A DNA stretch of 64,000 nucleotides from Collinsella sp. (GCA_019414515.1 DXLX01000036.1:58479-122478); one strand, 5' to 3'. Counted from the first letter of the stretch, positions 48,755-59,500 are shown. Notes: a model not told the origin generated them from the letters alone. Numbers and translations are program-made.

Positions 48755-49333
48755 ATGGGACTCGCAGAGCTCGTGTTGCTCGCCGTTGGCCTTTCGATGG
48801 ACGCCTTTGCCGTATCCATCTGCAAGGGCCTTGGCATGAAGAAGATCAACCTTAAGGTCGCCGTAGTGCTCGGCCTGTTCTTTGGCGGCTTCCAGGCAGG
48901 CATGCCCGTGATCGGATGGGCGCTTGGCAGTCAATTCATGAGCATCATCGGCCCCATCGACCACTGGATCGCCTTTATCCTTTTGGCCTTCATCGGCAGC
49001 AAAATGCTGTGGGAAGCCTTTACCGAAGACGAGGATGAAGACGACGGCAAGGATGCCGAGAAGATTGAACTGGGCGAGTACCTGATCCTCGCCATCGCCA
49101 CCTCAATCGACGCCCTGGCCGTGGGCATCTCGTTTGCCGCGCTCTCGGTTGACATCGTGCCCGCTGTATCGCTTATCGGCGTCACAACGTTTATCTTCTC
49201 CGTCGCCGGCGTAGCGATCGGCCACACCTTTGGCGCGCGCTACGAAAAACCCGCCACCATCGTGGGTGGCGTCGTGCTCATCCTTATCGGCCTCAAGATC
49301 CTGCTGGAACACTTGGGTTTTTTGGTGCTGTAA
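48755..49333 (+). CDS. mntP: Manganese efflux pump MntP
   Basis: Exports excess Mn2+; 192 residues, six predicted helices in two DUF204-type repeats. Repeat 1 has GLSMDAFAVSICKGLGM and repeat 2 ATSIDALAVGISFAAL, each with the conserved Asp in the metal path. An acidic loop (EDEDEDDGKDAEK) links the halves. The ATG at 48755 has GAGGGAG seven bases upstream; earlier in-frame starts lie inside the riboswitch. Control by the upstream Mn riboswitch is expected. Confidence 0.95.
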   Translation: MGLAELVLLAVGLSMDAFAVSICKGLGMKKINLKVAVVLGLFFGGFQAGMPVIGWALGSQFMSIIGPIDHWIAFILLAFIGSKMLWEAFTEDEDEDDGKDAEKIELGEYLILAIATSIDALAVGISFAALSVDIVPAVSLIGVTTFIFSVAGVAIGHTFGARYEKPATIVGGVVLILIGLKILLEHLGFLVL

Positions 49334-49368
49334 AACACCCTTCAAAACTAAACGTCCGTATGAGGTCT

Positions 49369-49437
49369 CATGCAGAGTTTTGCATGAGCCTTTTCATGCA
49401 GACTTTTGCATGTCATACTAGGATGCAAAAGTCTGCA
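49369..49437. promoter_or_regulatory. Three operator-like repeats before the HipBA-like pair
   Basis: CATGCAGAGTTTTGCATG (49369-49386) and CATGCAGACTTTTGCATG (49395-49412) are near-identical 18-mers 26 bases apart. ATGCAAAAGTCTGCA (49423-49437) is the exact inverse of the second. CATACT between them could be a -10. The layout fits a HipB-type autorepressor site. Confidence 0.7.
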
Positions 49438-49452
49438 CGTTAGGAGATTGCC

Positions 49453-49920
49453 ATGGATACCCTTCCCATCACCACGCCGCGCCAAGCCGGCATCTACGTG
49501 CGTCAGGCGCGCGAGGCGCAGGGGATCACCCGTGCCGCCCTCGCTAAAAAAGCCGGTGTTTCGGAACGCCTGCTCGCATCGCTCGAGCTGGGAGATGCCA
49601 CGGGCATTCGGCTCGACAAGCTGCTGGCAGTTTTCGGTGCTCTTGGACTGGCGCTCGCCGCTCAAGGGGATATAGGCGAAACGAAAAATGAGCAACCAGT
49701 CGACGCCCCGCATGCTGATCAACCTTGCAGCACCTCCAGACGCCATCACGCCCAACGTCTTCATCATCGCAACCGTCGCAGCACAACCATTCCGGCTCTT
49801 GCAGATGCCCCCTTTACATCCGCACTCTACGACGAGGTCTTCGCCGATTTCGCCATGTCCAATCTCGGAGTCTCGATTGCCACAAACGCATCTAGCCAAG
49901 CCATGCCCGAAGGGAAATAG
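49453..49920 (+). CDS. HipB-like antitoxin, XRE-family HTH
   Basis: 155 residues. The HTH spans about residues 9-70: RQAGIYVRQAREAQGITRAA, LAKKAGVSERLLASLELGD and IRLDKLLAVFGALGLAL. The ~85-residue C-terminal extension is His/Arg/Pro-rich and low in recognisable structure, ending FADFAMSNLGVSIAT. The ATG has AGGAG seven bases upstream. The kinase gene follows after three bases, as in hipBA operons. It probably binds the repeats at 49369-49437. Confidence 0.85.
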   Translation: MDTLPITTPRQAGIYVRQAREAQGITRAALAKKAGVSERLLASLELGDATGIRLDKLLAVFGALGLALAAQGDIGETKNEQPVDAPHADQPCSTSRRHHAQRLHHRNRRSTTIPALADAPFTSALYDEVFADFAMSNLGVSIATNASSQAMPEGK

Positions 49921-49923
49921 CCA

Positions 49924-51228
49924 ATGGCCAAAACATCACTTCGGACCATTATTTGCGGCGTGCCTGCTGGAACGCTCACGCAAGATGAGAACGGTCTTAT
50001 CAGCTTTACCTACGATCATGACTATGACGGGCCAGCCCTATCGACCAACATACCCGTATCGAATCGCACATACGGACAACAGGTCATGAATCCGTACCTG
50101 TTTGGCCTTCTACCCGACAGCGAGGACCAACGAAAAGCGATTGCCGCCGAATTCGACGTTAGGCCCAACAATCCCGTTGCGTTGCTCAGCCATATCGGAC
50201 TCGACTGTCCGGGCGGCGTGCAGTTTTGTGCCGAAGAAGATACCGACGCCGTCCTGCATCGCGCTGGCGAATACCGCCCTATAGACAACCACGAAATTGC
50301 TCTTCGTCTCAAGTCGATCAGAGATGACCGCGATGCATCGTGGATGGGTCTAGATGAAAGTTGGTCACTTGGAGGCAACCAGGGCAAGTTCGCGCTCGCG
50401 TTCATAAACGGCCGCTGGTGCGAATGCATGGGCTCCTCGCCCACAACGCATATTTTCAAAAATGGCGTTATCGGATTTAAACTCGAGGCTCTCAATGAGT
50501 TTGTCTGCATGAAAAGCGCCCAGCGCGCCGGTATCGCAACGGCAAACGTCGAATATCGTATGTTTGAGGACGAACCTGCCCTCATTGTTGAGCGCTATGA
50601 CCGCGTGAAAGTCGAAGACGGAATGATCAGGCGCCTACATCAAGAAGACCTCTGTCAGGCACTTGGGGTGATGCCCGCCCAAAAGTACACAGCAGACGGC
50701 GGCCCGACCACCCGCGACATTCAAGAGCTCCTCGTAAATACGAGCCACCATCAACTTAACCTGTATCTGTTTACGCAGATACTGTTCTTCAACGCCATTA
50801 TCGGCGCACCGGATGCGCACGCGAAAAACTATTCCCTGCTCCTTGGAAACGACGGCGCAGCCATGATGGCTCGAATGTACGATGTCGCGTCGGGTTTGGC
50901 GTATGAGCGCATGCGCCGCCGGGCGCGCCTTGCCATGAGCGTTGGCGGCGAAAATCGTGTGGGGCGCATCGGTCCAGGCGCTATCCGCCGATACCACGGT
51001 ATGGGCGACCCCGTGCTGGAGGCGGCGCTTACCGATGCCGGGCTATCCGAGAAGTTTTGCTTTGCGACCATGATGGACCTCGCCTACGAAGTGCCCATTT
51101 GCATGGAAGAGGTCATGGACGAATACGCCGATCTGCCCGGCATGGCGGACCTGCGCGAGCATATGCTCGGCCCCGTCCGCGAAAACTGCCAGCGCACCCT
51201 CGACCTCATCAAGGCAGAAATGGACTAG
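49924..51228 (+). CDS. HipA-family toxin kinase
   Basis: 434 residues, near E. coli HipA length. The N-terminal couple_HipA region (about 10-115) includes NPYLFGLLPDSE. The autophosphorylation-loop equivalent is SLGGNQGKFA, with Ser148. The catalytic loop IIGAPDAHAKNYSLLL has Asp297 and Asn302, and MYDVAS supplies the metal Asp320. All catalytic elements look intact. HipA phosphorylates glutamyl-tRNA synthetase in E. coli; the target here is unknown. It is cotranscribed with the upstream HTH gene. Confidence 0.9.
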   Translation: MAKTSLRTIICGVPAGTLTQDENGLISFTYDHDYDGPALSTNIPVSNRTYGQQVMNPYLFGLLPDSEDQRKAIAAEFDVRPNNPVALLSHIGLDCPGGVQFCAEEDTDAVLHRAGEYRPIDNHEIALRLKSIRDDRDASWMGLDESWSLGGNQGKFALAFINGRWCECMGSSPTTHIFKNGVIGFKLEALNEFVCMKSAQRAGIATANVEYRMFEDEPALIVERYDRVKVEDGMIRRLHQEDLCQALGVMPAQKYTADGGPTTRDIQELLVNTSHHQLNLYLFTQILFFNAIIGAPDAHAKNYSLLLGNDGAAMMARMYDVASGLAYERMRRRARLAMSVGGENRVGRIGPGAIRRYHGMGDPVLEAALTDAGLSEKFCFATMMDLAYEVPICMEEVMDEYADLPGMADLREHMLGPVRENCQRTLDLIKAEMD

Positions 51229-51251
51229 GTGGCCTTAATTTCGAAATTATC

Positions 51252-51300
51252 AAACAAAAGAGAGGGGACACCCGTCGCAAAAGCTCGGATGTCCCCTCTC
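51252..51300. terminator. Terminator between the HipA-like and pepD genes
   Basis: GAGAGGGGACA pairs with TGTCCCCTCTC (51260-51300). On the minus strand it is followed by TTTTGTTTG, so it best serves pepD, but it can fold on both strands. Confidence 0.8.
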
Positions 51301-51355
51301 GTAATGTCATTTGCAATCCGCTAGCACGTGGCTCGAACTGCTGCTAGCGCAACCT

Positions 51356-52813
51356 TTACGCAGCGAGGCGCTTGAGGACGTCGATGAGCAGCTCGTAGAA
51401 GCGCTCGGCAGAAGCGAGCTCCATGCTCTCGTCCGGGGTGTGGACATCGGAGAGCGTCGGACCCACGGCGATGGCGTCCAGGCCGTGCAGGGCCTCGGCA
51501 AACAGGCCGCACTCAAGGCCGGCGTGGATGGACTCGATACGCAGCTCGGAGCCAAAGAGCTCGCGATAGCTCTCGACAAAGACGTCGCGGATCGGCGAAT
51601 GCTCGGCATAGCTCCAACCGGGATACTCGAACTCAAACTTGGCATCGAAGCCCAGGACATCGGCCAGCATCTGCAGGCGGTCCTTGAACTCGTTCTGCAG
51701 CGAGGTGATCGAGGAGCGCGGGGACAGCATGATCTTGACCTGGTCGTCAGAGGTGGCAACCACGCCGATGTTGGAGGAAACCTCGACGGAGCCGTCGGTG
51801 GCGACGTTGCGGCGAATCACGCCGTTAGGGGCAAGACGCAGAGCGCGGATGAGAGCAAGCGCGGACTTCTGGTCCATGGCCTCGACCTCGGCGTCGTCGG
51901 CAATCTCGACGGTGCAGGTAAAGCCGGGGTCGAAGACCTCGAGCTCGGCGGTGACGTCGGCGATGATGCCACGGGCGACCTGCGCCGCGGCTTCGGCCGC
52001 AGCGTGATCGGCATAGACCAGAACAGCCTTGCACTCACGGTTGATGGCGTTGTCCTTGGTGCCGCCGTTGAAGCTGACGATGGCGGGCTCGCCGGCAACC
52101 ATCAGGCGGTCGATGATGCGGGCCATGATGAGGTTGCCATTGCCGCGCTCCAAGTGGATATCGCTGCCGGAGTGACCGCCCAGCAGGCCGGAGATGTCGA
52201 GTGTGAGGGTGCTACCGGTCTTGTGCTCGCGCACGATGGGGCAGGTGTAGGTAACGACGACGCCGCCGGCGCAGCTGACGGTGGCAACGCCCTCTTCCTC
52301 GGAGTCAAGGTTGATCATAGTACGGGCGCTAATCTGGGACTTGTCGAGCGTCTCGGCACCGACCAGGCCAGTCTCCTCGTCGGTGGTGAATACACACTCG
52401 AGGGCCGGATGGGCAATCGAATCGTCGTTGAGCACGGTAAGCATAAGCGCGACGGCGATACCGTTGTCGGCGCCCAGAGTGGTGCCGTTAGCGGTGAGGA
52501 CGCCGTCCTTGACGACCAGGTCGATACCGTCGGTCGTAAAGTCGTGCTCGACGGAACCCAGCTTGTCGCACACCATGTCGATGTGACCCTGCAGCATCAC
52601 GGTCGGGGCATTCTCGGCGCCGGCAGATGCGGGCTTGCGAATGATGACGTTGTAGACCTCGTCCTGATACACATCGAGACCGCGCTCCTTGGCAAACGCG
52701 ACCAGGAAATCGCTGATGCCCTTCTCGTTGCCAGAACCACGGGGGATCGCGCTGACCTCCTCAAAGAAATGGAACAGCTGGGCGGGCTCGTAGCCGGTAA
52801 TCTTGTAGTCCAT
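51356..52813 (-). CDS. pepD: Aminoacyl-histidine dipeptidase (peptidase D, M20 family)
   Basis: Cytosolic metallopeptidase that cleaves Xaa-His and related dipeptides; 485 residues from MDYKITGYEPAQLFHFFEEV. M20 metal ligands: LQGHIDMVCDK (His, Asp), TLGADNGIAVA, FTTDEETGLVGA (Glu) and GLECGLFAEAL near the C-terminus. The ATG at 52813 has GGAGG four bases upstream. An upstream in-frame start would add 35 unrelated residues. It is a single gene between clpC and the HipA locus. Confidence 0.94.
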   Translation of the reverse strand: MDYKITGYEPAQLFHFFEEVSAIPRGSGNEKGISDFLVAFAKERGLDVYQDEVYNVIIRKPASAGAENAPTVMLQGHIDMVCDKLGSVEHDFTTDGIDLVVKDGVLTANGTTLGADNGIAVALMLTVLNDDSIAHPALECVFTTDEETGLVGAETLDKSQISARTMINLDSEEEGVATVSCAGGVVVTYTCPIVREHKTGSTLTLDISGLLGGHSGSDIHLERGNGNLIMARIIDRLMVAGEPAIVSFNGGTKDNAINRECKAVLVYADHAAAEAAAQVARGIIADVTAELEVFDPGFTCTVEIADDAEVEAMDQKSALALIRALRLAPNGVIRRNVATDGSVEVSSNIGVVATSDDQVKIMLSPRSSITSLQNEFKDRLQMLADVLGFDAKFEFEYPGWSYAEHSPIRDVFVESYRELFGSELRIESIHAGLECGLFAEALHGLDAIAVGPTLSDVHTPDESMELASAERFYELLIDVLKRLAA

Positions 52814-52970
52814 GGTGCCTCCTTGGCGCAACTGGTTAGACAGTAAGACATGCGCCTTGTATATTCCCAGACTTTGCGTGCATAAACCAGTCGAAAACGC
52901 CGAGCGCCCTCGCATCATCGGCTAACGGTGGACCGTATAGCGTAACGGTCACAACTTCCGCAGCTCTACA

Positions 52971-53002
52971 AATCGAGGCGCCCTTTCCGGAGCGCCTCGA
53001 TT
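52971..53002 (-). terminator. Terminator of clpC
   Basis: AATCGAGGCGC pairs with GCGCCTCGATT, then TTG on the minus strand. Confidence 0.65.
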
Positions 53003-53027
53003 GCGCGTATCAAATTGTCGCCACGCC

Positions 53028-55670
53028 CTACAGCGCACCAGAGCCGGCTTGCATCATGCCGCCGGGGCCCGAGGTCACGCCGCCTCCCACAGGAGCAGCG
53101 TTGCCGGTGTGCGGCGCCGCCGGAGCGGCATCGCCCCCGAGCGCACCCGCCGGACGCGGCGCCGGGATCTCACCCGTGCCGTGGCTAAAGACAAACTTGC
53201 CATCGGCCACGTCGCACAGGACGGTATCGCCCTCGCCCCACTCGCCGGCCAGCAGCTCCTCGGACAGCGGATCCTCGATGAGCTTTTGGATGGCACGACG
53301 CAGAGGACGCGCGCCGTTGGTGAGGTCGGTACCCTCCGCCACAATCTTGTCGTAGGCCGCATCGGTAAGCTTGATGTTCATGCCGTTTGCGATCAGGCGC
53401 TGGCGCAGATCGTCCACCAGCAGGTGCGCAATCTTAGTCAGGTTCTCGCCCGAGAGCTTCTGGAACACCACAATATCGTCGATACGGTTGAGCAGCTCGG
53501 GGCGGAACAGGCGCTTGAGCTCGCCCATCGCACGACCCTTGATCTCGCTCGACGTGAGACCCTGCTCACCGGTGGTGCCAAAGCCCACGCTCGCATCCTG
53601 CGCGATCTCGCGGGCGCCCACGTTAGACGTCATGATGATCACGGTGTTGCGGAAGTCGACCGTCTTGCCCTGGCTATCGGTCAGACGGCCCTCCTCCAGC
53701 ACCTGCAGCAGGATGTTGAAGATGTCGGGGTGCGCCTTCTCGATCTCGTCGAACAGCACGACCGAATACGGGTGACGACGAACGGCCTTGGTAAGCTGAC
53801 CGCCCTCGTCGTGACCCACGTAACCCGGAGGGCTACCGATGAGCTTGGAGACCTCGAACTCGCTGCCGAACTCCGACATGTCGAAGCTGATGAGCGCGTC
53901 CTTGCTGCCAAAGAGGTACTCGGCGAGCGTCTTGGCGAGCTCGGTCTTGCCCGTGCCGGTGGGACCCAGGAAGATAAAGCTGCCGCCGGGACGACGCGGG
54001 TCCTTGAGCGGCGAGCGGCTGCGGCGCACGGCCTTGGCGACGGCCTCGACGGCCTCGTCCTGGCCGATAATGCGGGTCTTGAGCACGCTTTCGGTCTGCA
54101 GCAGGCGACGGCTCTCGCTCTCGGTGAGCGAGGAAACCGGCACGCCAGAGGTCACGGACACGATGTCGGCAATCTGACTCACGTCGATGGTGAGCGGGCT
54201 GGCGTCGAGCTCGGCGGTCCAGGCGGCCTTGGCTTCGGCGAGTTCAATCTCAGCGGCCTTCTGCTGCTCGGTGATCTCGGCGGCCTTGTTCATGTCATCG
54301 CTCTCGGTGGCCTCCTGCGCGGCGGCCTTGAGCTCCTCTATACGATGCTCGGCCTCGCGCACCGGCTCGGGCGCGCGATTCGCGGCGATGCGAGCGCGGG
54401 CACCGGCCTCGTCGATGAGGTCGATGGCCTTATCGGGCAGGAAGCGATCCTGGATGTAGCGGTTGGAAAGGTTCGCGGCGGCCTCGATAGCACCCTGCGT
54501 ATAGCGCACATGGTGGTGCTCCTCGTAGCGCGGCTTGAGCGCGGTCAGGATCTTGACCGTGTCCTCGACGCTCGGCTCCTCGACATCAATGGTCTGGAAG
54601 CGACGCTCGAAGGCCGGGTCCTTGGTGAGGTACTTGCGGAACTCCTCGGCCGTGGTGGCACCGATGATCTGGAAAGCACCGCGCGCGAGCACGGGCTTGA
54701 GCATGGAGCTCGCGTCGATGGAGCCCTCGGCAGAGCCGGCACCGATGATGGTGTGCATCTCGTCGATAAACAAGATAACGTCGTCGGCTTCGGTCGCCTC
54801 CTGGATCACGTTCTTGAGGCGCTCCTCAAACTCACCGCGATACTTGGCACCCGCGACAAGACCCGGCAGATCGAGCGTCCAGATATTCTGGTTCATAAGA
54901 TTCTCGGGCACATTGCCAGCAGCAATCTGCTGCGCCAGGCCCTCGACGATAGCTGTCTTGCCCACGCCGGGATCGCCCAGGATGAGCGGGTTGTTCTTGG
55001 TGCGGCGCGAAAGGATCTCCATCATGCGCTGGACTTCCTTTTCGCGACCAATCACGGGATCGAGCTCACCGTCGCGTGCTTTCTGCGTAAGGTTGGTGGC
55101 GAACTGCTTGAGCGTGTCGGTGCCGCTCCCCTTTTGCTGAGAGGCATCCGAGCCGCTAAAGAACGGCAGGCCCGCACCGGGACGGCCGGCACCGGCACCG
55201 GCGAGCGGACGCTTCTTGTCCTGGTCCTTGGCGGTGAGTTTCTCGATAGCCTTTTTGATGGAGGCGGACGACACACCCAGACGCATGAGGATGTCCATGG
55301 CCATGCCGTTGCCCTCTTCGACGATGCCGATCAGCAAGTGCTCGGTCGACACGTAGGTCTGGTTGTTCTCACGCGCCACGCGGAAGGAGCGCTCCATCAC
55401 GCTAATGACGAGCGGCGTAAAGGCGAGCTTGGCGGCCTCGGTCTCCTCGCTGGGCTCGGGGACCGTGGTCTGGACCTCTTTGAGGGTATCCATGATGTCA
55501 TCGTAGGAGATGTCGAGCGAGCGCAGCGCCTCGGCAGCGATGCCCTCGTCCTCCTTGGCAAGTGCGAGCAGCAGGTGCTCGGTACCCACCTTATTTGAGT
55601 GAAGATCGAGCGCTTCTTGCTTGGCCATGGACATGACCTTGCGCGCGCGATCGGTAAAACGGTCTAACAT
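53028..55670 (-). CDS. clpC: ATP-dependent Clp protease ATP-binding subunit ClpC
   Basis: Hsp100 unfoldase that feeds ClpP; 880 residues. N-domain repeats (MLDRFTDRARKVMSMAKQEA, GTEHLLLALAKEDEGIAAEA, STEHLLIGIVEEGNGMAM); D1 with GDPGVGKTAIVEGLAQ, VILFIDEMHTIIGAG and the GATTAEEFRKYL sensor; a coiled middle domain near residues 420-490; D2 with GPTGTGKTELAKTLAE and VVLFDEIEKAH; and a Gly/Pro/Ala-rich C-terminal tail. mcsA, mcsB and ctsR, its usual partners in Bacilli, are not adjacent. A GC-rich hairpin (55706-55732) lies in the leader. Confidence 0.96.
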   Translation of the reverse strand: MLDRFTDRARKVMSMAKQEALDLHSNKVGTEHLLLALAKEDEGIAAEALRSLDISYDDIMDTLKEVQTTVPEPSEETEAAKLAFTPLVISVMERSFRVARENNQTYVSTEHLLIGIVEEGNGMAMDILMRLGVSSASIKKAIEKLTAKDQDKKRPLAGAGAGRPGAGLPFFSGSDASQQKGSGTDTLKQFATNLTQKARDGELDPVIGREKEVQRMMEILSRRTKNNPLILGDPGVGKTAIVEGLAQQIAAGNVPENLMNQNIWTLDLPGLVAGAKYRGEFEERLKNVIQEATEADDVILFIDEMHTIIGAGSAEGSIDASSMLKPVLARGAFQIIGATTAEEFRKYLTKDPAFERRFQTIDVEEPSVEDTVKILTALKPRYEEHHHVRYTQGAIEAAANLSNRYIQDRFLPDKAIDLIDEAGARARIAANRAPEPVREAEHRIEELKAAAQEATESDDMNKAAEITEQQKAAEIELAEAKAAWTAELDASPLTIDVSQIADIVSVTSGVPVSSLTESESRRLLQTESVLKTRIIGQDEAVEAVAKAVRRSRSPLKDPRRPGGSFIFLGPTGTGKTELAKTLAEYLFGSKDALISFDMSEFGSEFEVSKLIGSPPGYVGHDEGGQLTKAVRRHPYSVVLFDEIEKAHPDIFNILLQVLEEGRLTDSQGKTVDFRNTVIIMTSNVGAREIAQDASVGFGTTGEQGLTSSEIKGRAMGELKRLFRPELLNRIDDIVVFQKLSGENLTKIAHLLVDDLRQRLIANGMNIKLTDAAYDKIVAEGTDLTNGARPLRRAIQKLIEDPLSEELLAGEWGEGDTVLCDVADGKFVFSHGTGEIPAPRPAGALGGDAAPAAPHTGNAAPVGGGVTSGPGGMMQAGSGAL

Positions 55671-55866
55671 GCTAGTTCCTCTTAGACGAGCTAGTTTTTC
55701 AAACGCAAAGCGCCGCCCCGCGGCAGCGCTTTGGTCTCTTTACCCATATGGAGTATATGTTAACAGCTGGAGGAATATCTATAAACCCGGCTCACATGAA
55801 TGCAGGTTATGACCGCATCGCGGGACTCACCGCGCGATGCGCGACGGGCGCCCCGCAAGAGAAACC

Positions 55867-56556
55867 CTAGACGTCTTTCACCACGTCGGGACTCGTCGCA
55901 CGCGATGCGCGATAGGCATCGGCCTCCTTGGAGACGCGTTCGAGCAGCTCGGATGTATCGACGCCCTCGACTTGCGCGACCGTTTCAACCGTCTGCATGG
56001 CGACCGCCCTCAGGTACGCGCACGCGCTGTCCCCCAGCTGCTCGAGGTTTATCTCCTCGCCGCCCTCCCGGGCAAAGCCGACCGCCATCACAAAGTCCAT
56101 GATGCCCGAGACCAGAAAGCCCACCGCAAAGCTCGAATCCGCCTTGAGCTCTTCTCCGTCGGGGTGGACGATCTCTCTCACGCGGTCGATGATGATCGTA
56201 TGGATGCCCTGCACGACCTGCTCGGCGGCACCCGCCCTCATGGTGATGACGATGCGCCGCAGCAGGCAGCGGACGTCGCGCCGGTCGAACGCCGAAAGGT
56301 CGCCCTCGCTCGAAAAATGCCAGAGGGCATCGGTGATGAGCTCGTTATCCTGCAGCAGTTGGGCTATGGCGATGGCGACGAGTTCATCGAAATCGTGAAA
56401 ATAGTAGTAAAACGTTCCGCGATTGCACCGGGCGGCGCGGGTCACCTCGCCAACCGACAGCTCGAAGATGCTGTTGTTCTCGATGAGCTCCCAAAACGCC
56501 TCGATGATACGGGTGCGTGCATCGGGCGCATCGGCGTCCTTACGCGGTCTCGCCAT
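55867..56556 (-). CDS. TetR-family transcriptional regulator
   Basis: 229 residues from MARPRKDADAPDARTRIIEA. The HTH occupies about 15-60 (SVGEVTRAARCNRGTFYYYF then HDFDELVAIA), typical of TetR. The C-terminal ligand domain has no recognised subtype. Its ATG lies 17 bases inside the 3' end of the giant activase gene, so the two are translationally coupled. The perfect palindrome upstream of that operon (61029-61049) is the best candidate operator, which would make the operon autoregulated (inference). Confidence 0.9.
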   Translation of the reverse strand: MARPRKDADAPDARTRIIEAFWELIENNSIFELSVGEVTRAARCNRGTFYYYFHDFDELVAIAIAQLLQDNELITDALWHFSSEGDLSAFDRRDVRCLLRRIVITMRAGAAEQVVQGIHTIIIDRVREIVHPDGEELKADSSFAVGFLVSGIMDFVMAVGFAREGGEEINLEQLGDSACAYLRAVAMQTVETVAQVEGVDTSELLERVSKEADAYRASRATSPDVVKDV

Positions 56557-59500
56557 GCGCCTCACCGCACCCCTGCGCCTTGGCGTTCATGATGAGCATC
56601 TGAAGACGGTTCTCCACGTTGGCGAAGCTCACGTCGGGATCGTAGTCGAGCGGCAGGAACTGCGCCGTGGGATACTGCTCCTTGAGCGCATGGATGAGCC
56701 CGCGCCCCACGACATGGTTGGGCAGACACCCGAACGGCTGCAGGATCACGAAGTTGCGGCAGCCGCGCTTGGCGTGCTCGAGGATCTCCGCCGGAATCAG
56801 CACGCCCTCGCCCGCATCGAACGTATGGTGCAGGATCTTATCGCTCGCGCGCACGAGCTCGGGCATGCGCGTCGGCGGCTCGTAGAGCGGGCTCGCCGCG
56901 CCCAGGCGGTCGCAACGGTCGTGCGCGAGCTCGAACAGGTTGTCCGCCGTGGCGTACCAGGCCTTTTCGGGCAGCGACAGGTCGACGTGGAACTCGCGCG
57001 ACTGCGCATGCTTGTAGAAATAGGTCTTGCGGATCACGTCGGTCATGCGCGCCTCGATGACCTCGAGCCCGTTGTCCTCGAGGTAGCGCTCGATCTCGTG
57101 GTTGGCGCCGAGATGGAAATTGAGCAGGTACTCGCCCACGATGAGAACGGTCGGATGCGGGTTCGAGCGGTCGTACGGAACGGCGTCCATGATCGCAAGC
57201 GCGCGTTTGAAGCCCGTCGCCTGACCTCTCAGCCCGGAGCGCTCCATGCCCTCGATAACCTCATCGAGCGCGCGGTCGAACGCAGCGTCCGCCGCGCCCT
57301 TCTCGAGCTCGTAGGGACGGATGCGCCTAAGCATGGCCTCGAGGGTATCGATCATGGGAAGACCGTAGGCGATCTGGATGCTCGGGCCAAGGCCGAGCTT
57401 GAAGCCCGGATGCGCATTGTGGGCATCGACGTCGTCGTTGGTGAGCACCGGGACATAGTCGTATCCCGCGTCGTCGAGCGCGCGGCGCAGCAGGGGCATG
57501 TAGTGCGTCAGGCGGCAGTCGCCGATATACTTGCCAGTCACCACGGCGACGTCGTGCGGGTCGTACTTACCGCTCTCGAGTGCCGCGAGCGCCTCGCCGA
57601 TCACGATTTGCGCGGGGAAGCAGATGTCGTTGTGCACATAGCGTTTGCCCAGGCGGATGGCATCCTCGCGCCCGATATCAAGGGCCTCGGCGCGCACGCC
57701 CTGATTGCGCATCGCCGCGGTCATGAGCCTGCAGAACGCATGGGAGGTGTTGGGGACCAGCGCGATCTTGTCGTGCCGGTCGCGCTTGGTGTACTTGACC
57801 TTATACGGGTCGTCGAGCGGATGGACCGCGTGCACCCGGGCGCCCTCGGCACGCTCCTCCGCGCGACGACGGTTGACCGACTCGATAAACGAACGCACGC
57901 GAATGCCCATGGGACCGGCGACGTCGCTCTCATCGAGCTTGATCATCATCGGAACCTTGGAGCCCATCTCGCCCATCATGCGCGCGATCTCATCGGTGAG
58001 ATACGCATCGTGGCCGCAGCCGAAGCTGCCCATCTGCACGAGCTCGAGCTCGGGCGTCGATGCGACGATGACCGCGCACGACAGCATGCGCGCATGGTAG
58101 TTGTTCACGATGTCGATGCGGCTGTTGGAAAGATCGACGTTGCAGACCCCCGGCACCGCATCGGGCGTCAGCACGGGGATGCCGCGCTCAGAGAAGAGCT
58201 TGGGCAGCCCGTGGTTGACCAGCGGGTCGTTGTGGTACGGGCGCGAAGCGATCACCACCGCGTAGCCGCCGTCCTCGCGCACGTTCTCGAGCACCTGCCT
58301 GCCGCGCAGCTGCAGCTGGTTCTCAAACGTCTGCTGCGCGCGGTCCGCCTGCTCGGTCGCCTTGGCAACCAGGTCGGCATCGATATCGAAGGTCTCCTTG
58401 CACCACGCCTTGAGCTGGCGGTTTCGGTCGCCCTCGTCGTACCAGTGGAACAGCGGCGTATCGAACGGAACGCCGAAACGCTCCTCCGGGTTATCGGAAT
58501 TGCGCATCACGTAGGGGTATCCCTTTACGACGGCGCACATCCACTCGCTGGTAGAGGCGGTGTTTTCGGTGGGCACCGTCGTGATGATGGGCATGAAGAT
58601 ACGGTCGACGCCGGCGTCGACGAGATTGCGGATGTGCCCGTGGACGAGCTTGGCCGGGAAGCACACGGTGTCGGATGTGACGTGCGCCAGACCGCGCTCG
58701 TACATCGCCTTGGTGCTGCGTCCCGAGACGCGCACCTTAAAGCCGAGCGTGCTGAAGAACGTCGACCAGAACGGCATGGTGTCCCAGAACTCGAGCACAC
58801 GGGGAATGCCGATCGTGACATCGCGCCCCCCGCAGACGGGAACCGTGGGGCACGACTCGAACAGCAGCTTCTCGCGGTCGACAAAGAGATTGGGGGCAGC
58901 CGCGGTCCGGTCGCGCCCCGTGCCGGGTGCCTGTGCCTCGCAAGCACCCTGCGGACGCAGCTCCTCCGCCGCGGGAACCTCGCGCACGAGCTCATCCCAT
59001 GAGATGGCGCCGCCGCGCGGGCAGCGATTGCCCGTGACGTAAAGCGAGCCGTCGCCAAATGCCACGACCGCGCGCTGGCAGCGGTTGTTGCACCGACGGC
59101 AGGTAACGCCGCCGAACTCGCGATGCTCGAAGCGCTCCACGGCATCGAGCCCGATAAACGACGTGCCGGCGTCGCCCTTGCGGCATTCCTCGCGCGCGAG
59201 CAGGGCGATACCGATAGCGCCCATCAGCCCCGGGTGGGGCGCACGCGTGACGGGTTTGCCCAGATACTGCTCGAATGCGCGCAGCACCGCGTCGTTTCGG
59301 AACGTGCCGCCCTGGACGACGACTTTGTCGCCCAGACGGTTGAGATTTGAAACGCGAATGACCTTGGTGAACACGTTCTCGATAATCGAACGGCAGAGAC
59401 CGGCCATAATGTCGCCCGGACCCTTACCGCGCCGCTGCTCGGAAACGACGCTGCTGTTCATGAACACCGTGCAGCGGCTGCCGAGAACGGCGGGGGCTTT

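Noticed and set aside
53001..55598. An 865-codon plus-strand open frame
   Set aside because: Antisense shadow of clpC, with the same cause and no SD or domain pattern.
55825..55915. Direct repeat around the TetR 3' end (GGGACTC...CGCGATGCGCGA)
   Set aside because: Only two imperfect copies rich in CG; it may be a local duplication or compositional, and nothing else supports an element.
56423..59002. An 859-codon plus-strand open frame
   Set aside because: Antisense shadow of the giant activase gene, whose motifs are clear on the minus strand.
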